NCBI GenBank assembly: GCA_022605405.1
Contig: JABYQQ010000026.1
Coordinates: 372,001 to 436,000, forward strand
Source: Earliella scabrosa
Taxonomy: Eukaryota; Basidiomycota; Agaricomycetes; Polyporales; Polyporaceae
Length of the DNA stretch: 64,000 bases
Direction: 5' to 3'
Part shown: piece after piece, positions 46,480 to 56,916 of the stretch
How the letters are laid out: each line of letters begins with the position of its first letter
Position numbering within the stretch: position 1 is the first letter of the stretch
Position numbers and translations under genes: made by a program
The notes under the pieces: model-generated
What the model saw: only the letters and a program-made list of their open reading frames with translations
Told to the model about the DNA's origin: nothing
The model's database searches: none

Positions 46480-47634
46480 GGCGTTCTCCTTTCTCAGTCC
46501 TGTCAAGGCCTCAATGCCCTCATACTAGGAGTCATAGAGCTTCTGAGAAGCATGCATAGCGCTAGGGCGTGAGGCATCGATTGTGGGTGAGGTTCATGGC
46601 ATTGCTGCGGCATCCGTTCCTCCCAACCTATCCCTCCTCTGCTACTATGAGCTCTATCCCTTTCACAGCTCATCTCCGTTGTGGCGAGCCGTGACCAGCG
46701 ATGCTACGGCGATGAGGACCAGAAGGCTTTTCTGGATGCACGAAAGGGACAGACAGATCATCCGATCTCTGAGACGGTGGATAGAATACCCATCGCTCGC
46801 CCCATCAAAGGTACGATACAACTTATGTTCGTATCCATGGTATATTCGCTGTTGACTCGTGACCCGTCAGGCTTTACCCATCTAGCTCTGAGCGACAAGG
46901 GGAATATGGTTATTCGCAAGACGCTCCGACTCGCACGTTGGGGGTGTTTGGAGAACTCAAACGGGACAGTCGCGTGCGGCGTCCCTACTTTTCGCTGGGG
47001 TTGCGGATGATACCACACACCCGTTCTCAGGTACGTACGGATTAGTGCAATGAGGGAGATGGGACTGGTCATACTGATCCTTTTTATTCAATCTTCGGAG
47101 CTGTAGAACCCTTGTTCTCCCCACCACGCAGACTCCCTGCTCCCGTCTGACCACCGAGGCGGCAATTTTGATAGATGCGCACTTAGTTTCGGTGACGCAG
47201 TGGTCGCTTTCGACGGGACCTTCCAGCGGTCAGATCAAAAGACAAGCAGGGTATGATTACAACCTTCGTCCTGAGTATCTTTGGCTGACCACCTGTCAGG
47301 GCCTTCGTGTCGAAGGCCAAAGCGCGTTCTTCACCACACCCCAGCTTGCTGTGTACAATCGCCTCGTTCTGGGTTCGGGCGGAAGCATCATCGAAAGCCC
47401 CAATGTCGTCAAGTTGACCGGTTTGACGGCACCCGCGATGGTGTATATGAGCGTCGACGAGGGTTATCGACCAGCAACGGACAACGCAGTGCAGCGTATG
47501 CTGCAGTACAGCAAGGTCGTTCAGAAGAGTCAGCATGACTTGCAGTATGACTGGGGTACGATTCAAACGTTCATGAACACGTACACGTGCGATGTCGATT
47601 GACAGGTATGTTTTTTCTCAGTTTTGCGGCCGGG
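46480..47634 (+). pseudogene. Frameshifted paralogue of gene B exons 1-4 (5' part of a chimera)
   Basis: This segment aligns with 13924-12920 of gene B in inverted orientation, including upstream sequence, intron positions and splice sites. MSSIPFTAH starts it, then a 4-base net deletion shifts the frame. SETVDRIPIARPIKG, THLALSDKGN, VVAFDGTFQRSDQKTSR and VEGQSAFFTTPQL follow, then YMSVDEGYRPATDN. A second frameshift lies in exon 2. After exon 4 the intron retains a CAG acceptor and the first 12 bases of exon 5 (TTTTGCGGCCGG). Sequence then switches abruptly to HET-3. The copy is clearly diverged from gene B, so this duplication is older than the HET segment attached to it. Confidence 0.8.
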
Positions 47635-48696
47635 ATTGAGCGTTCCGCTTGGATGCAGCGCGTCTGGACCCTGTAAGAGGCAGTCCCGGCTAAAGCCTTG
47701 CATTTCGAGTTCGCCGATGGGCTCACCCCTATGACCCAGCTGCAGGAGACATTCACAACGGCTTTCACTCTGCGAGCCTCTTCTCTGGGTTTTGGTGTCG
47801 TTCCCGAACCCCTTCTCCAGCGTTACGCCGGCGCACTTCTCAACATGTCCAACGTGTACCCTATGGGAACCTGGTTCGGGGACATGCTCAGGATGCTGCA
47901 AAAGCGCACTACCAGTAAGCTGGAGGACGAGACCATAGCGGTTGCCGGACTCTTCGGCGTGGACGTTGCCAAATTGCTGGAGGAGGAGGGCGCGGATGCG
48001 CGGATGAGGGTGTTTCTCCTGGAACTGAAGACCTTGCCGACCGATCTCATCTTCGATATCCGCGTCCGTCCGTCCGACAGGCTTCGGTTCGCCGGATTTC
48101 GATGGGCCCCTCGCACTCTGACCCGAGCATCGGCAGGGAGCCAGCGTGGCTATATGGCCGCCTTCTGCACACCGGAAGGTCTCACGACGGAGGGCGAACT
48201 ATCCCTCATCACATTTTGTTCCGACTTCCCCCTCATCGAACGTCCAGTTGATACCGGTGGAGTTCTGTTCAACGCGCTCATCGTCTTCGATTCGGACCGG
48301 GAGATGCCTTGGGAGCTGAAAGTGCGCAGCCGATGGGACTACACCCCTCAGTACAAACCCAAGTGGAACGGGATCATCACTTCGTCTCTCCTGATTCGAG
48401 ATACCACCCCGGCTTCCCTCCACTTCTACGATGCGGCCGCCGTCCATATTGCCACAGCGGACAAATCTCTGTTCTCGGAACATGCGTCCAAGCAGCCTCC
48501 GGTCGTATGTGAATATCTCTTCCCTGCAGTCCTTGTACCCGCGGGCCTTGAGGGTCCAATTCGTCGGTGGCAGTTCCATGGCGATGCTCCGTCCGTCGAG
48601 GGGACATTCACCTTAACACGTATCACTGTGACGTGAAGCATGCGTGTTGACTCTTGAATGTCATAGCCGCACGAACGGTGGCGGTAGGTAACCACG
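47634..48696 (+). pseudogene. Near-identical copy of the 3' third of HET-3 (3' part of the chimera)
   Basis: From GATTGAGCGTTCC onward this is almost base-for-base HET-3 (27618-26570, inverted). It covers the last HET motif (SAWMQRVWTL), the conserved TSKLEDETIAVAGLFGVDV block and the whole C-terminus, ending TRITVT and stop at 48634-48636, with similarity continuing about 60 bp past the stop. One base change turns CAA of WTLQEA into TAA. A 312-codon frame stays open after that stop. The fused gene B exon enters it out of frame, so no functional chimera is expected unless translation begins at an internal Met such as that before HFEFADGL. Confidence 0.85.
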
Positions 48697-49291
48697 ACAA
48701 TTGAAGGGAACGGCGAACAGCGGGCGACGCGGAGGCGAGGCGAGAGATATGTGCGAGATGGACTCGATTTCAAGGCTACCAGAGCGTAATTGTACACTGC
48801 GAGCCCCTCCAGCCGTCCTCTCAGCCGGGGGTCCCACTTTACTTCACTATTGTACAACATCGGTGACATTGCCACGAACTGCGGAACTGGAACTTGACGT
48901 GAGAGCAATAATTCTGGACCAGCGAGAAACCCATGGTGATTGTCCCCCTTCACCAACTCGAACTCGAAGGAACGATCGGCGCGACTCAGCCCGCCTACTG
49001 ACGTGCGCGTGCTGGCCCCCTCAGCTCAGGCGCGGGCGGGTATCCCGTTCGTCTGATGCAGGCTACAGCCTTCCTCGAGCCTGAGCTATCTGCGGGTTGA
49101 GCCTCGGTCCGGGGGTGGAGCATACGGCGGGAGACCGATGGGTGGGGAAAAGGGATGAAACCGAAGTGATTAGGAGATGTGGCAAAGTGCGAAAGAAAGA
49201 AGCGCGACTGGGAGAAGCGAGGGAAATGACGTGGACGGGCAGTAATATGACTCCGTCGAATTGAGGCAATGGATGTCCCCGATACATTGCC
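48697..49291. other. Intergenic region between the chimera and HET-5
   Basis: About 595 bp, downstream of both the plus-strand chimera and the minus-strand HET-5. Several open frames of 60-130 codons exist without motifs. No element ends recognised. Confidence 0.4.
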
Positions 49292-52200
49292 TCATGTCAT
49301 CGTAATGCGCGCCGACGTGAATCTACCTTGGATCACTGGGGCCTGAACTTTCCGATTTTCTGCGTAGAAAGTTGGCTGTTCCTCAGTAGTGCCAAGGCCG
49401 GGGATACTGCGGAACTGCTGGAACACCGTGTAGAAGAGATACTCGCATACCACGGGCTGCACCTGAACGTTCTCTTCGTAGCCGCTATCCGACGGCGGGG
49501 CGGCAATGTACACGCAGACAGCGTCGTGAAGGGCGCCCTCTTGGAAGACCCTCTCCGGCAGTAATGCGTCTGGAGCTATGACCATGCCGTTCATCGCCAT
49601 CGTGCGCGAGGCAGCATTCTCCTGGAGACATCGAAGGAAGTACGTTGCCCGATGTGTTGGCATGTGCAGAGTGATTGCTTCTAGGGATCCACCAAGCTGG
49701 ACGACCGGGAATAGTATCAGATCGAACTTGCGTTCGGTGGTCAGTCCCTCGGACGTGCAGTGCGCGATCCCGGCCTCTCCCAACGATTCAAGATGCAATG
49801 AAGTTAGGGAGAGCGGGGCCCAGCGGAATCCAGGAAATGATTGCTTGGAACATGGAGACAAGAGGATGCCAGCTGGGAGGGTCCTCAGCTCGCGGAGGAA
49901 GACTCTCATGCGGGCGCTGGCGTCTGACTCTGCGAGCAAGGGGGCGACGCTAACCCCGAGGAGCCCTGCAATCGCGATGGTCTCATCCTCCGGCTTGCTC
50001 GTGGTCCGTCCGTAGAGCAATCGGAGCACAGTCTTGATCGCTTCCACGCTGTGCTGCTCCGCGAAAGTCGACTCATTGAGCATGTCGATCAGTTTGCTTG
50101 AAAAAAAATCAAATTCCATGAACGAGTCGCGGAAGATTGGACCGAGGGAGGATGGGACTCGTTCCACGGAGTACTTGAATGTGCGTTCCAGATCTCGCAG
50201 AGGGAGGAGGCCGTCCGAGAGCTCAAAATAGAGCTCCTTCGCAAGCAGAGCCTCTTGCAGGGTCCATACGCGCCGCATCCACGACGAGGTGGCGATCCTG
50301 AACAAGATCTCCTTGTGAGAAGTGGTTCGGGCGCAGAGTGTGCGGATGCCCTCGTCGAAGACCACCACCTTGTCCGCCTTCTGGTACGTCTCCTTCATGA
50401 GGGTGATTGCGGACTTGCGCAGCCCCCTCGCTCCTGGAACGCACAGAGCGTCAACCCAAAATGCTCCGTCCGAGTCCGGGATGAGCTGAGAAGCGTAGGT
50501 TGCGACACGCGCAACTTGACATGCTGGAAGTCCAGCTTCCGTTGTGCTTCCCAAGCCGTCGGCCCATACATGAGAAACGGCGATGTAGGGACCTTTGTCG
50601 ATCGTGCGGACCGTAAGAGCATGGCCGTCGTACATCAGAGCCGGTATTTTCCCCGAGGTCAGCAAGTCGGATATCGGGGTGAGAGGAGGCGAGAGGAAAG
50701 GACATGATGGATTGGCCTGACAGGTGCGGGTATGCTGGGTCTTGTACTCGGTAGCGTCGATATTGTGAACTTGGCATGCATGCACCGTGCATGATGAGTG
50801 CTCTGTAGCGGATGCCCGGATGAATGGTTTGACGGTGCGAGCGTAGTTCAGTAGAGAGCCGCCACCTATTGGGGCGAGGGTAAAGGGGCACCAACCGTTC
50901 GCAACAAGTCTGACTGTATTTACCCTGCTCCAGTGGGCTAGAGCATCATAGATATGACGCGCCTCTGATACAATGGAGATGTCCTGACGGAGGTGAAGTA
51001 GAAGGGTGGTGGCCAGGAATTGGGTGAAAGAGTTGGCAAGAGCGACCAGGCTGCATGTGATGTCATCATGCTCCGCCGGGTCGAGTCCGGCGTAGGCTAA
51101 ATTCCCATGATTTCTCTGTTGTAGAGCCTCGTTAATGGCCTTCAAGACCATCTGGATGATCTCATATGCCTTCTGGACCAGCGGTGTCTGTGGAGTAGCG
51201 CGAGTAGTACCGAATAGCCAATGCGACACGAGCATGGAGGCTCTCTGGCAAGTCAAGATGAGACTACCGTCAGGACTCGGCAATAGGAGAAGAGATTCGG
51301 CGATCTTGAGGCCCGTGATCGCCTCCAGCATCCCGAGAGACAATGCACTCTGCCAGAGGGCGAGATGCTCTCTTGGAGTCTTGACGGTGTGGTAACGAAT
51401 CCATACATATGCGCTGAGCGAAGTGGCGCGAGGAAAACCATCGTGACGGCCGCCCAGCCAAGTCATGTCAGGAAAATAGAAGAGGTCGTCGCGTAAGCTG
51501 GGGGATGACTGGGCTGTTGGATCTTGGTTGGGAGCGGGAAAGGAATCTATCGGGTCCTGATCTGGTGTTCATGCTGAGTTACTATCAGCTTGTCATAGAA
51601 CGACGTATGCAGCATACCTTCGAACGCTGTATGTGGTGGAGGGATGCCCTGCTCGCGAGACCGTTTTGACCAGGGCATAGGTGAATGGAACGTTACGTCC
51701 ATTCGTAGTTCCTTCTCATGGTTCCATACCTTGTGGAGCCCACTAAGAAACTCACGAATGAACGCGGTAATCCCCTGCAGTGAATCCCGGATTTGATATA
51801 TGATATCTTCGGCGAGGCTTTGGAGTAGAATGAATATGAAGCGAATGGTAAATGCGTGCGCGGGGATCGCCCGCAAGATTGGTTCGCCGATGCAGATGAG
51901 ACAGTCAAGCAATGAGTCGGGATGGGCTGAGTGTTCTGTGGTAGATACGCAGGTGATCCAGAAGAAGCGGTCGAACATTACGTTGATCAATGTCGCAAAT
52001 GCTGGATGTGACCTGTGTGCCAGAGGTGGGTGACGGTTGAGAGCGAACTGCTGCGCGGTCTCCCTCAGCAGCGCAACGTGTTCTTCGGACGGCGCCATTG
52101 AGGGTTCAAGTTGTTCAGCCAGTTGTTGGAAGAGCAGAGAGCTCTCCAGTGGGGCCTCATCGGGTGTATTGCCAGTCTTTTCAAGCACTTCTGCGAGAAA

Positions 52201-52299
52201 TGACAGGACGCATTTGTCCGCGAAAGACTTCTGGGTCTGCAACAAGACGTTCAGTTCTACAGGTCTGCTGAATAGTTGTGCAGATTCTGACCAGATCAT
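49292..52299 (-). CDS. HET-5: HET-domain protein with N-terminal helical module
   Basis: Exons 52299-51618 and 51561-49292 close in phase 1, giving 983 residues. Exon 1 has EEHVALLRETAQQFALNRH, LINVMFDRFFWITCVS and LLDCLICIG, ending FHSPMPWSKRSREQGIPPP. Exon 2 starts DQDPIDSFPAPNQDPTAQSS, then MTWLGGRHDGF (His-Asp-Gly kept, Pro replaced by Arg), the Cys/His cluster EHSSCTVHACQVH with QHTRTCQANPSC, and the HET core GPYIAVSHVWADGLG, FWVDALCVP, WMRRVWTLQEA. It is the sister of HET-2, sharing the exon-2 leader almost codon for codon. Immediately upstream is a second copy of the exon-1 module, so a longer transcript starting there is possible. ATG at 52299 was chosen as the first in-frame Met before the module. 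Confidence 0.85.
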
Positions 52300-52317
52300 T
52301 ATCCTGCAAGTGTTCCA

Positions 52318-52870
52318 TGAAGCCGGACCTATCGACGTTCACGGTGTAGGCTGCTTCCGGAGTCGATCGCACCTCCTTCTCCTGTTCCCATGCCTCGCTG
52401 AGCGCACCGATGAACGCACAAATAAATGCAGAGGTCCTCCCCGGAAGATCCTGGGCTTGATATCCGGTGTTTCCGACAAGGCCTTGAAGTAGCACGAATA
52501 TGAAACGGAGTGTGAGTGCATGAGCGTGGACAACTCTCTCCCGGCGCCAGTCCTGGTCGGTGAGGTAAAGGAGACAGTCGAGCAATGAGACCGTTTGAGC
52601 TGGGTCTTCGTCTTCATAGATAGATACGCGGGTGATAGAGAAGAAGCGGTCTAACATCACGTTGATCAGTGTAGCAAAGTCGGAATGGGGGGTGTCTGAG
52701 CTGTGAAGGGAGAGAAAGAACTGCTGCGCTGCGTCCCACAGCAGTGCAACATGCTCTCTACACAGAGCCGTTGAGGGGTTACTAGCCAATTCAACGAAAA
52801 GCTGACTTGCAGTGGGCTGCTTGCGTGCGTCCATCTTCTCAAGCACGAATATGAGCAATAGGACCCATTA
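52318..52870 (-). pseudogene. Tandem partial duplicate of the HET N-terminal module
   Basis: A 225-codon frame (52858-52181) repeats the HET-5 exon-1 module: REHVALLWDAAQQFFLSLH, LINVMLDRFFSITRVS, LLDCLLYLTD, FIFVLLQGL. It lacks the terminal MPW signature and instead ends in a segment (FMEHLQDNDLVRICTTIQQ) that overlaps the start of the HET-5 exon in another frame. The 5' edge of homology is near 52870. It could be a decayed tandem duplicate, a separate truncated gene, or an alternative first exon. Confidence 0.65.
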
Positions 52871-53202
52871 CGATTGATGAGGGTACCGAAGAAATCGTTC
52901 TTTAGGGGGCGACATTGCGACTTAGACGCCAAACGCCTTTTCGACCCCGTGGGAATTAAATTCACAGTCCGCTTATCTGGGGCTTTTGATGACATAAGCG
53001 CACATAAATGCTCACATAAGCGCCAGTAAGTAGCTTTCTTATTCACAAACCCTGTCATAGGGTTAAGGCGGGACGTTTTTAGGGTTTCTAGCCGCCGGGC
53101 ATGGCGGCCGCGCGCCGCATACTTTCAGCATAGCGTTCAACGTTACATTATATAGACACGCCCGTTACATTCCGATACATGAGGGTCAGCTAGTAATACA
53201 AT
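52871..53202. other. Intergenic region
   Basis: About 330 bp between the duplicated HET module and the stop of the next gene, both on the minus strand. It includes a GC-rich GGCGGCCGCGCGCCG run near 53104 and an AT-rich stretch after it. No gene recognised. It should contain the HET-5 locus promoter. Confidence 0.35.
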
Positions 53203-55795
53203 TCATTCTGTACACGCAAGATAGTCCTCGCATTCTCGCATGAAAATCCTCGTCAATGGTAGGGTAAGATGATGTCCGCTGAGAACCGATCTCCACTTCT
53301 TCCCATTGTTCAGAGTGCACCGCCCAGATTTGATCTCCCGTTGCCTCCTACGAAACCATTCTTCATTCCACGCGCTCCATATACCATTGTTCATTCCCGA
53401 ATTGTACCAGTGATTCAGCCGCGGCCACCAGGATGCATCCTCTGTCTGTCCGGCTTGGTCTATAATGTAGTAAGGAGTCAGCACTTGTCTAGTAACCATA
53501 CTCAAACTATCTCTTACCGGTGTACATGCGATACACCCCTGTCACTATGTCTTCCTCCTCCCTTGTGAGGAAGTTGTCAACATAGAAGACGTTGTTTGCG
53601 TCGGCGACGATCGTGCTATGGTAGCGCGACTCCCTTGACGGTCCGCTGCGAACGCTCTCCATGACGTCGTGCTTCAGGTCCGGATCGCACGCGAGGAGCT
53701 CCCTGACCAGTCTCCAGGTGATTCCCCCCGCCATCAGGGCTGCACGAAGAGGGCGACGACGAATGATGTTCAGGACCTTTCTCTGATAGACTGCGTAGTC
53801 CTTCTTCGTGGCCTTGAAGTCTGCTCTGCGATAGCGAGGGAGCGCGTAGCATCGGAGACTCGGATCTTCTTGCCGCTGGGCTGCTTCATGCGCCAGTTGG
53901 AGAGTATGAAACGGCAATCCAACTTCGCAGAGAGCTTCTGCAGCGTCGACGTTGGTATTGATCGCGTGGTTCCGGACGATGTACAAAACGGCCGCGGCAT
54001 TCGTTCCGAGGATCCAATGCGGATCGCTTGGGCGCTGCGATGTGAACTGCACAAAGTACAGTTTGTACTTCACCACATCGGTGGTGGGCGCGAGGCGTAT
54101 ACGCAGGCGACTTCTCCAGCTCAGCGGACGGCCAATCCAGTGCGCAGATTGATCGGAAAGATCCCAGCAGTTGCGTGTTGCATCGCAGTACGGGGTCTCG
54201 CTCATGATGCCGCTAATCCAACCAGCGCAAGTGCGCTGTAGATCGCCGTCCTTGCAGAGGCTGGCACGCTTCAGCCCGAGCAGCTTGTCGACATCCGTCT
54301 TGTGCTTCTCATAGTCCACGCCTGACGCGGGATGCATCACAGCGTGAATGCCGTAGTAGGCGGCCACGACGGACTGATCTTGCTCGAGCTCCACCGCTGG
54401 CACGTTCAACTGAGGGTAGAGATATTCGACATCTTCTGGGAAGCCCTCCTCGGGAAGCGGCCAATCTGAATAGTTCCTCCAAACCGCTGCAGAAACTTCA
54501 CTCAGCCCCTCGTTGATACCTGCGACTGGCTGCGGGATTAGGTCCCACTCGTTGAAGAGGAAGTTGTAGTATCGGCAGCGAGCTGGATAATGGTCCCATA
54601 TCCCCGATACGGCGTCGCTGTGCACCTCCAGGCGGATGTCGAAGTCTGCCCAACTGGGCTCGGTGTGGTAGCATTCACCGATCTTGAGCCAGAGGTACAC
54701 GGGAACCCAGGGCGGGGGAGGTCCGGGAGAAATTGCTGCTCGCAGTCGGGTTAACCGCCTTTCACGCTCTGCAGTACTCTCATGGCTCATCGCGTGGCGG
54801 CAGAGAGCGTCCATGCGGAGGACAAACGCTTCGAAGCTTTCGCGAGGCATCTGGGAATGACCTCTTGGGATGTCGGCGCCAAGTCCCGCTCTGTATGGGT
54901 GAATACGTTGCTCACCGCGGTAGAACAGGTTGTAATTGTGGGGCGAGGACTGTAGCGGCGGCGCTTTGTATGCCAGTTCGGCATCTCGATCCCGCGGAGC
55001 AAACTCGCGCATGTGCGCATGAACTGAGCAAACCGCTCTGACGCGCGAGGGATCCTTCCACCGTACAAACAAGGGGATTTGGTGTCTCCGCATGACGGGT
55101 AGATGCGCGAGGCCTGGCCAGGTGCCAGCGTTGATGAAAGCTCCCACTCGAAGCCCGTGGTGGAATTGAGACACTATCGAGCTCTGCAGAGCGTCGATCC
55201 AAGATGCATCGACTCCCTGTCGGGCAAGTTCAGCCATCCACGCATGCTCCGCCCCACCGGGTTTGCGCCAAACAGCGATAGCGAGAGAACACCGGGCTGC
55301 AAGGAACATGAATGCCTCCCGTGCGCTGTGTATCGCTCGTCGAGCGGCGTACTCAGTCGCGTGCAGTTCGCGGTACTTCGTGTCGATTGGGGGTCGCCAG
55401 TGAGGGAAGGAGCGGAGCTCCACGTATTCCTTGTCGCGGCTAGCGGATGACAGGAGGATGTCGCTTACGAAGTGTAGGCCCTTCTCCAGGCGGATCCAAC
55501 TTTTGCGCGTCTCGAGGTCCAGACCCCATTCCGCGCTGTATTCACGTTGGTATCTCGTCGGCGCGAACTCGGAGAACCTGCGCCCCAATCGACTCAGAAG
55601 GACGTCGTTGGGCGCGCTGCCGCAGAGCAAGTAAGGTGCTTCAGGCACTTCTAATCCGAGCCCCTGCGGCGTTTGCATGTCCGACCAGCTCTTCGTTTCC
55701 TCGATGTTGACGGCGATGCCGGCGGGTATTTTGATTACATTCGGCACGTTCGTCACGGTGTACAAGGTTCTCTCTATATCGGTGAACGAATACAT
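53203..55795 (-). CDS. Large two-exon protein of an unnamed basidiomycete family
   Basis: Exons 55795-53518 and 53459-53203 close in phase 1, giving 844 residues. The N-terminus is MYSFTDIERTLYTVTNVPNV. The middle is rich in Trp, Arg and His, with AREAFMFLAARCSLAIAVW, LRVGAFINAGTWPGLAHLPV and VPVYLWLKIGECYHTEPSW. The C-terminus has DQAGQTEDASWWPRLNHWYN, SAWNEEWFRRRQREIKSG and ends CEDYLACTE. I have the impression of a family common in Agaricomycete genomes, with a conserved C-terminal WWP...W...W..R pattern, but I cannot name it or assign a function. No signal peptide, membrane helix or catalytic motif is evident. One exon of 2.3 kb is unusual for this window, where most conserved genes are intron-dense; this may suggest retroposition or a fast-evolving accessory gene. 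Confidence 0.8.
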
Positions 55796-56442
55796 CCTCT
55801 CCCGCCTACGCTACTCGTCAGCCGGTATGGATGGCGTCAGATTGAATGCTCTTACCAAGCATCATGATTGTCCATGGTCGTGTATCTTGTGGTATCTTCT
55901 TGGGGCAGGGCTCTGTGAACCATGTTAAACTTTACCGGGCTCGATATTTTACCGGCCTTACCAGCGGTCCGTTGGATTCAGTTCAATTCGCAGGCGCGCG
56001 ATGTTTGCTGATGGCTTCGGCACCGTGCCTGGGTGCGATTCAATATCTGACGTTCGTGGGGCAATCGCTCGGTTCAAGACGTACGTACCGCTGCGTTATG
56101 ACTGGGCTGAGCAGCGACCTACCTGGGATTAACGTTCGGTCTTCCACAAACTTCATAAGCATATTAATTACCTGTTATATCCTCTAGGAGGATAGCAGCG
56201 TCGTATACGTCCGGCTTAAGCTGTTCTTACGGGGTCTATTGTCAGACTATTTAAATGTTACATGTAACTAGTATGTCCCTATTAACCTGCGTAGATGCGT
56301 TGAAAAAAACCGCGCCGTTGCGGTCTTGAAGAGTCCAAACGACGCGTTCTATAGCCGTACAACGTACTATACAACGCGTCGTGGATGGGCGGAGAGGGAG
56401 CTGCGAGGGAGCGGGGGCGCAGGCGAGGGCGGACGCGAGCCA
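55796..56442. other. Intergenic region before the repeat tract
   Basis: About 650 bp with an AT-rich part (about 56140-56300, including TTACATGTAACTAG). No gene recognised. It contains the promoter of the minus-strand gene ending at 53203. Confidence 0.4.
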
Positions 56443-56454
56443 GGGCGCGAGGGC

Positions 56455-56570
56455 GAGGGTGAAAGCGGCGGCGGCGAGGGTGAAAGCGGCGGCGGCGAGG
56501 GTGAAAGCGGCGGCGGCGAGGGTGAAAGCGGCGGCGGCGAGGGTGAAAGCGGCGGCGGCGAGGGTGAGGG
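56455..56570 (+). repeat. 21-bp GC-rich minisatellite, about five units
   Basis: The unit GAAAGCGGCGGCGGCGAGGGT recurs every 21 bp from 56461, nearly without change. It is followed to about 56670 by degenerate GGCGAGGGCGAG units. It reads open in several frames on both strands (ESGGGEG, PSPPPLS, AAAFTLA), which is a composition effect, not evidence of coding. Confidence 0.9.
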
Positions 56571-56742
56571 CGACGATGACGAGGGCGAGGGCGGCGACGG
56601 CGAGGGCGTGGGCGACGAGGGCGAGGGCGAGAGCGACGAGGGCGAGGGCGAGAGCGACGAGGGCGAGGGCGAGATGATGGGGGAAAGTGGGAGAGAGAGA
56701 CAGACGCCGAAAAGCTGTGCCCCGCGAGTCAAGTCGGAGTTT

Positions 56743-56848
56743 CGGCAAAGTCCGAGCGGCGCACGGGCCAGGCGCGCACGGACCAAGCGCGCACGGACCA
56801 ACAACTGGTCCGTGCGCGCTTGGCCCGTGCGCGGCTCGGACTTTGCCG
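56743..56848. repeat. Long imperfect inverted repeat upstream of the TET-like gene
   Basis: Outer arms CGGCAAAGTCCGAGC (56743) and GCTCGGACTTTGCCG (ending 56848) are reverse complements. Inner arms of 27 bp (GCGCACGGACCAAGCGCGCA... versus its complement, one mismatch) flank a 5-base loop ACAAC at 56801-56805. The left side has an extra ~17 bp. It sits 9 bp upstream of a TATA-like box. Confidence 0.85.
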
Positions 56849-56856
56849 GGGACGCC

Positions 56857-56865
56857 TATATATTA
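56857..56865 (+). promoter_or_regulatory. TATA-like box of the TET-like gene
   Basis: TATATATTA lies 52 bp before the proposed ATG (56917) and is followed by a pyrimidine-rich stretch (CACCTCTCTTCGCTTCTCTT) typical of fungal transcription starts. The arrangement supports the chosen start codon. Confidence 0.6.
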
Positions 56866-56916
56866 CGCGAGGCACAGCTTCGCTGTCACCTCTCTTCGCT
56901 TCTCTTCTCTTACGTC

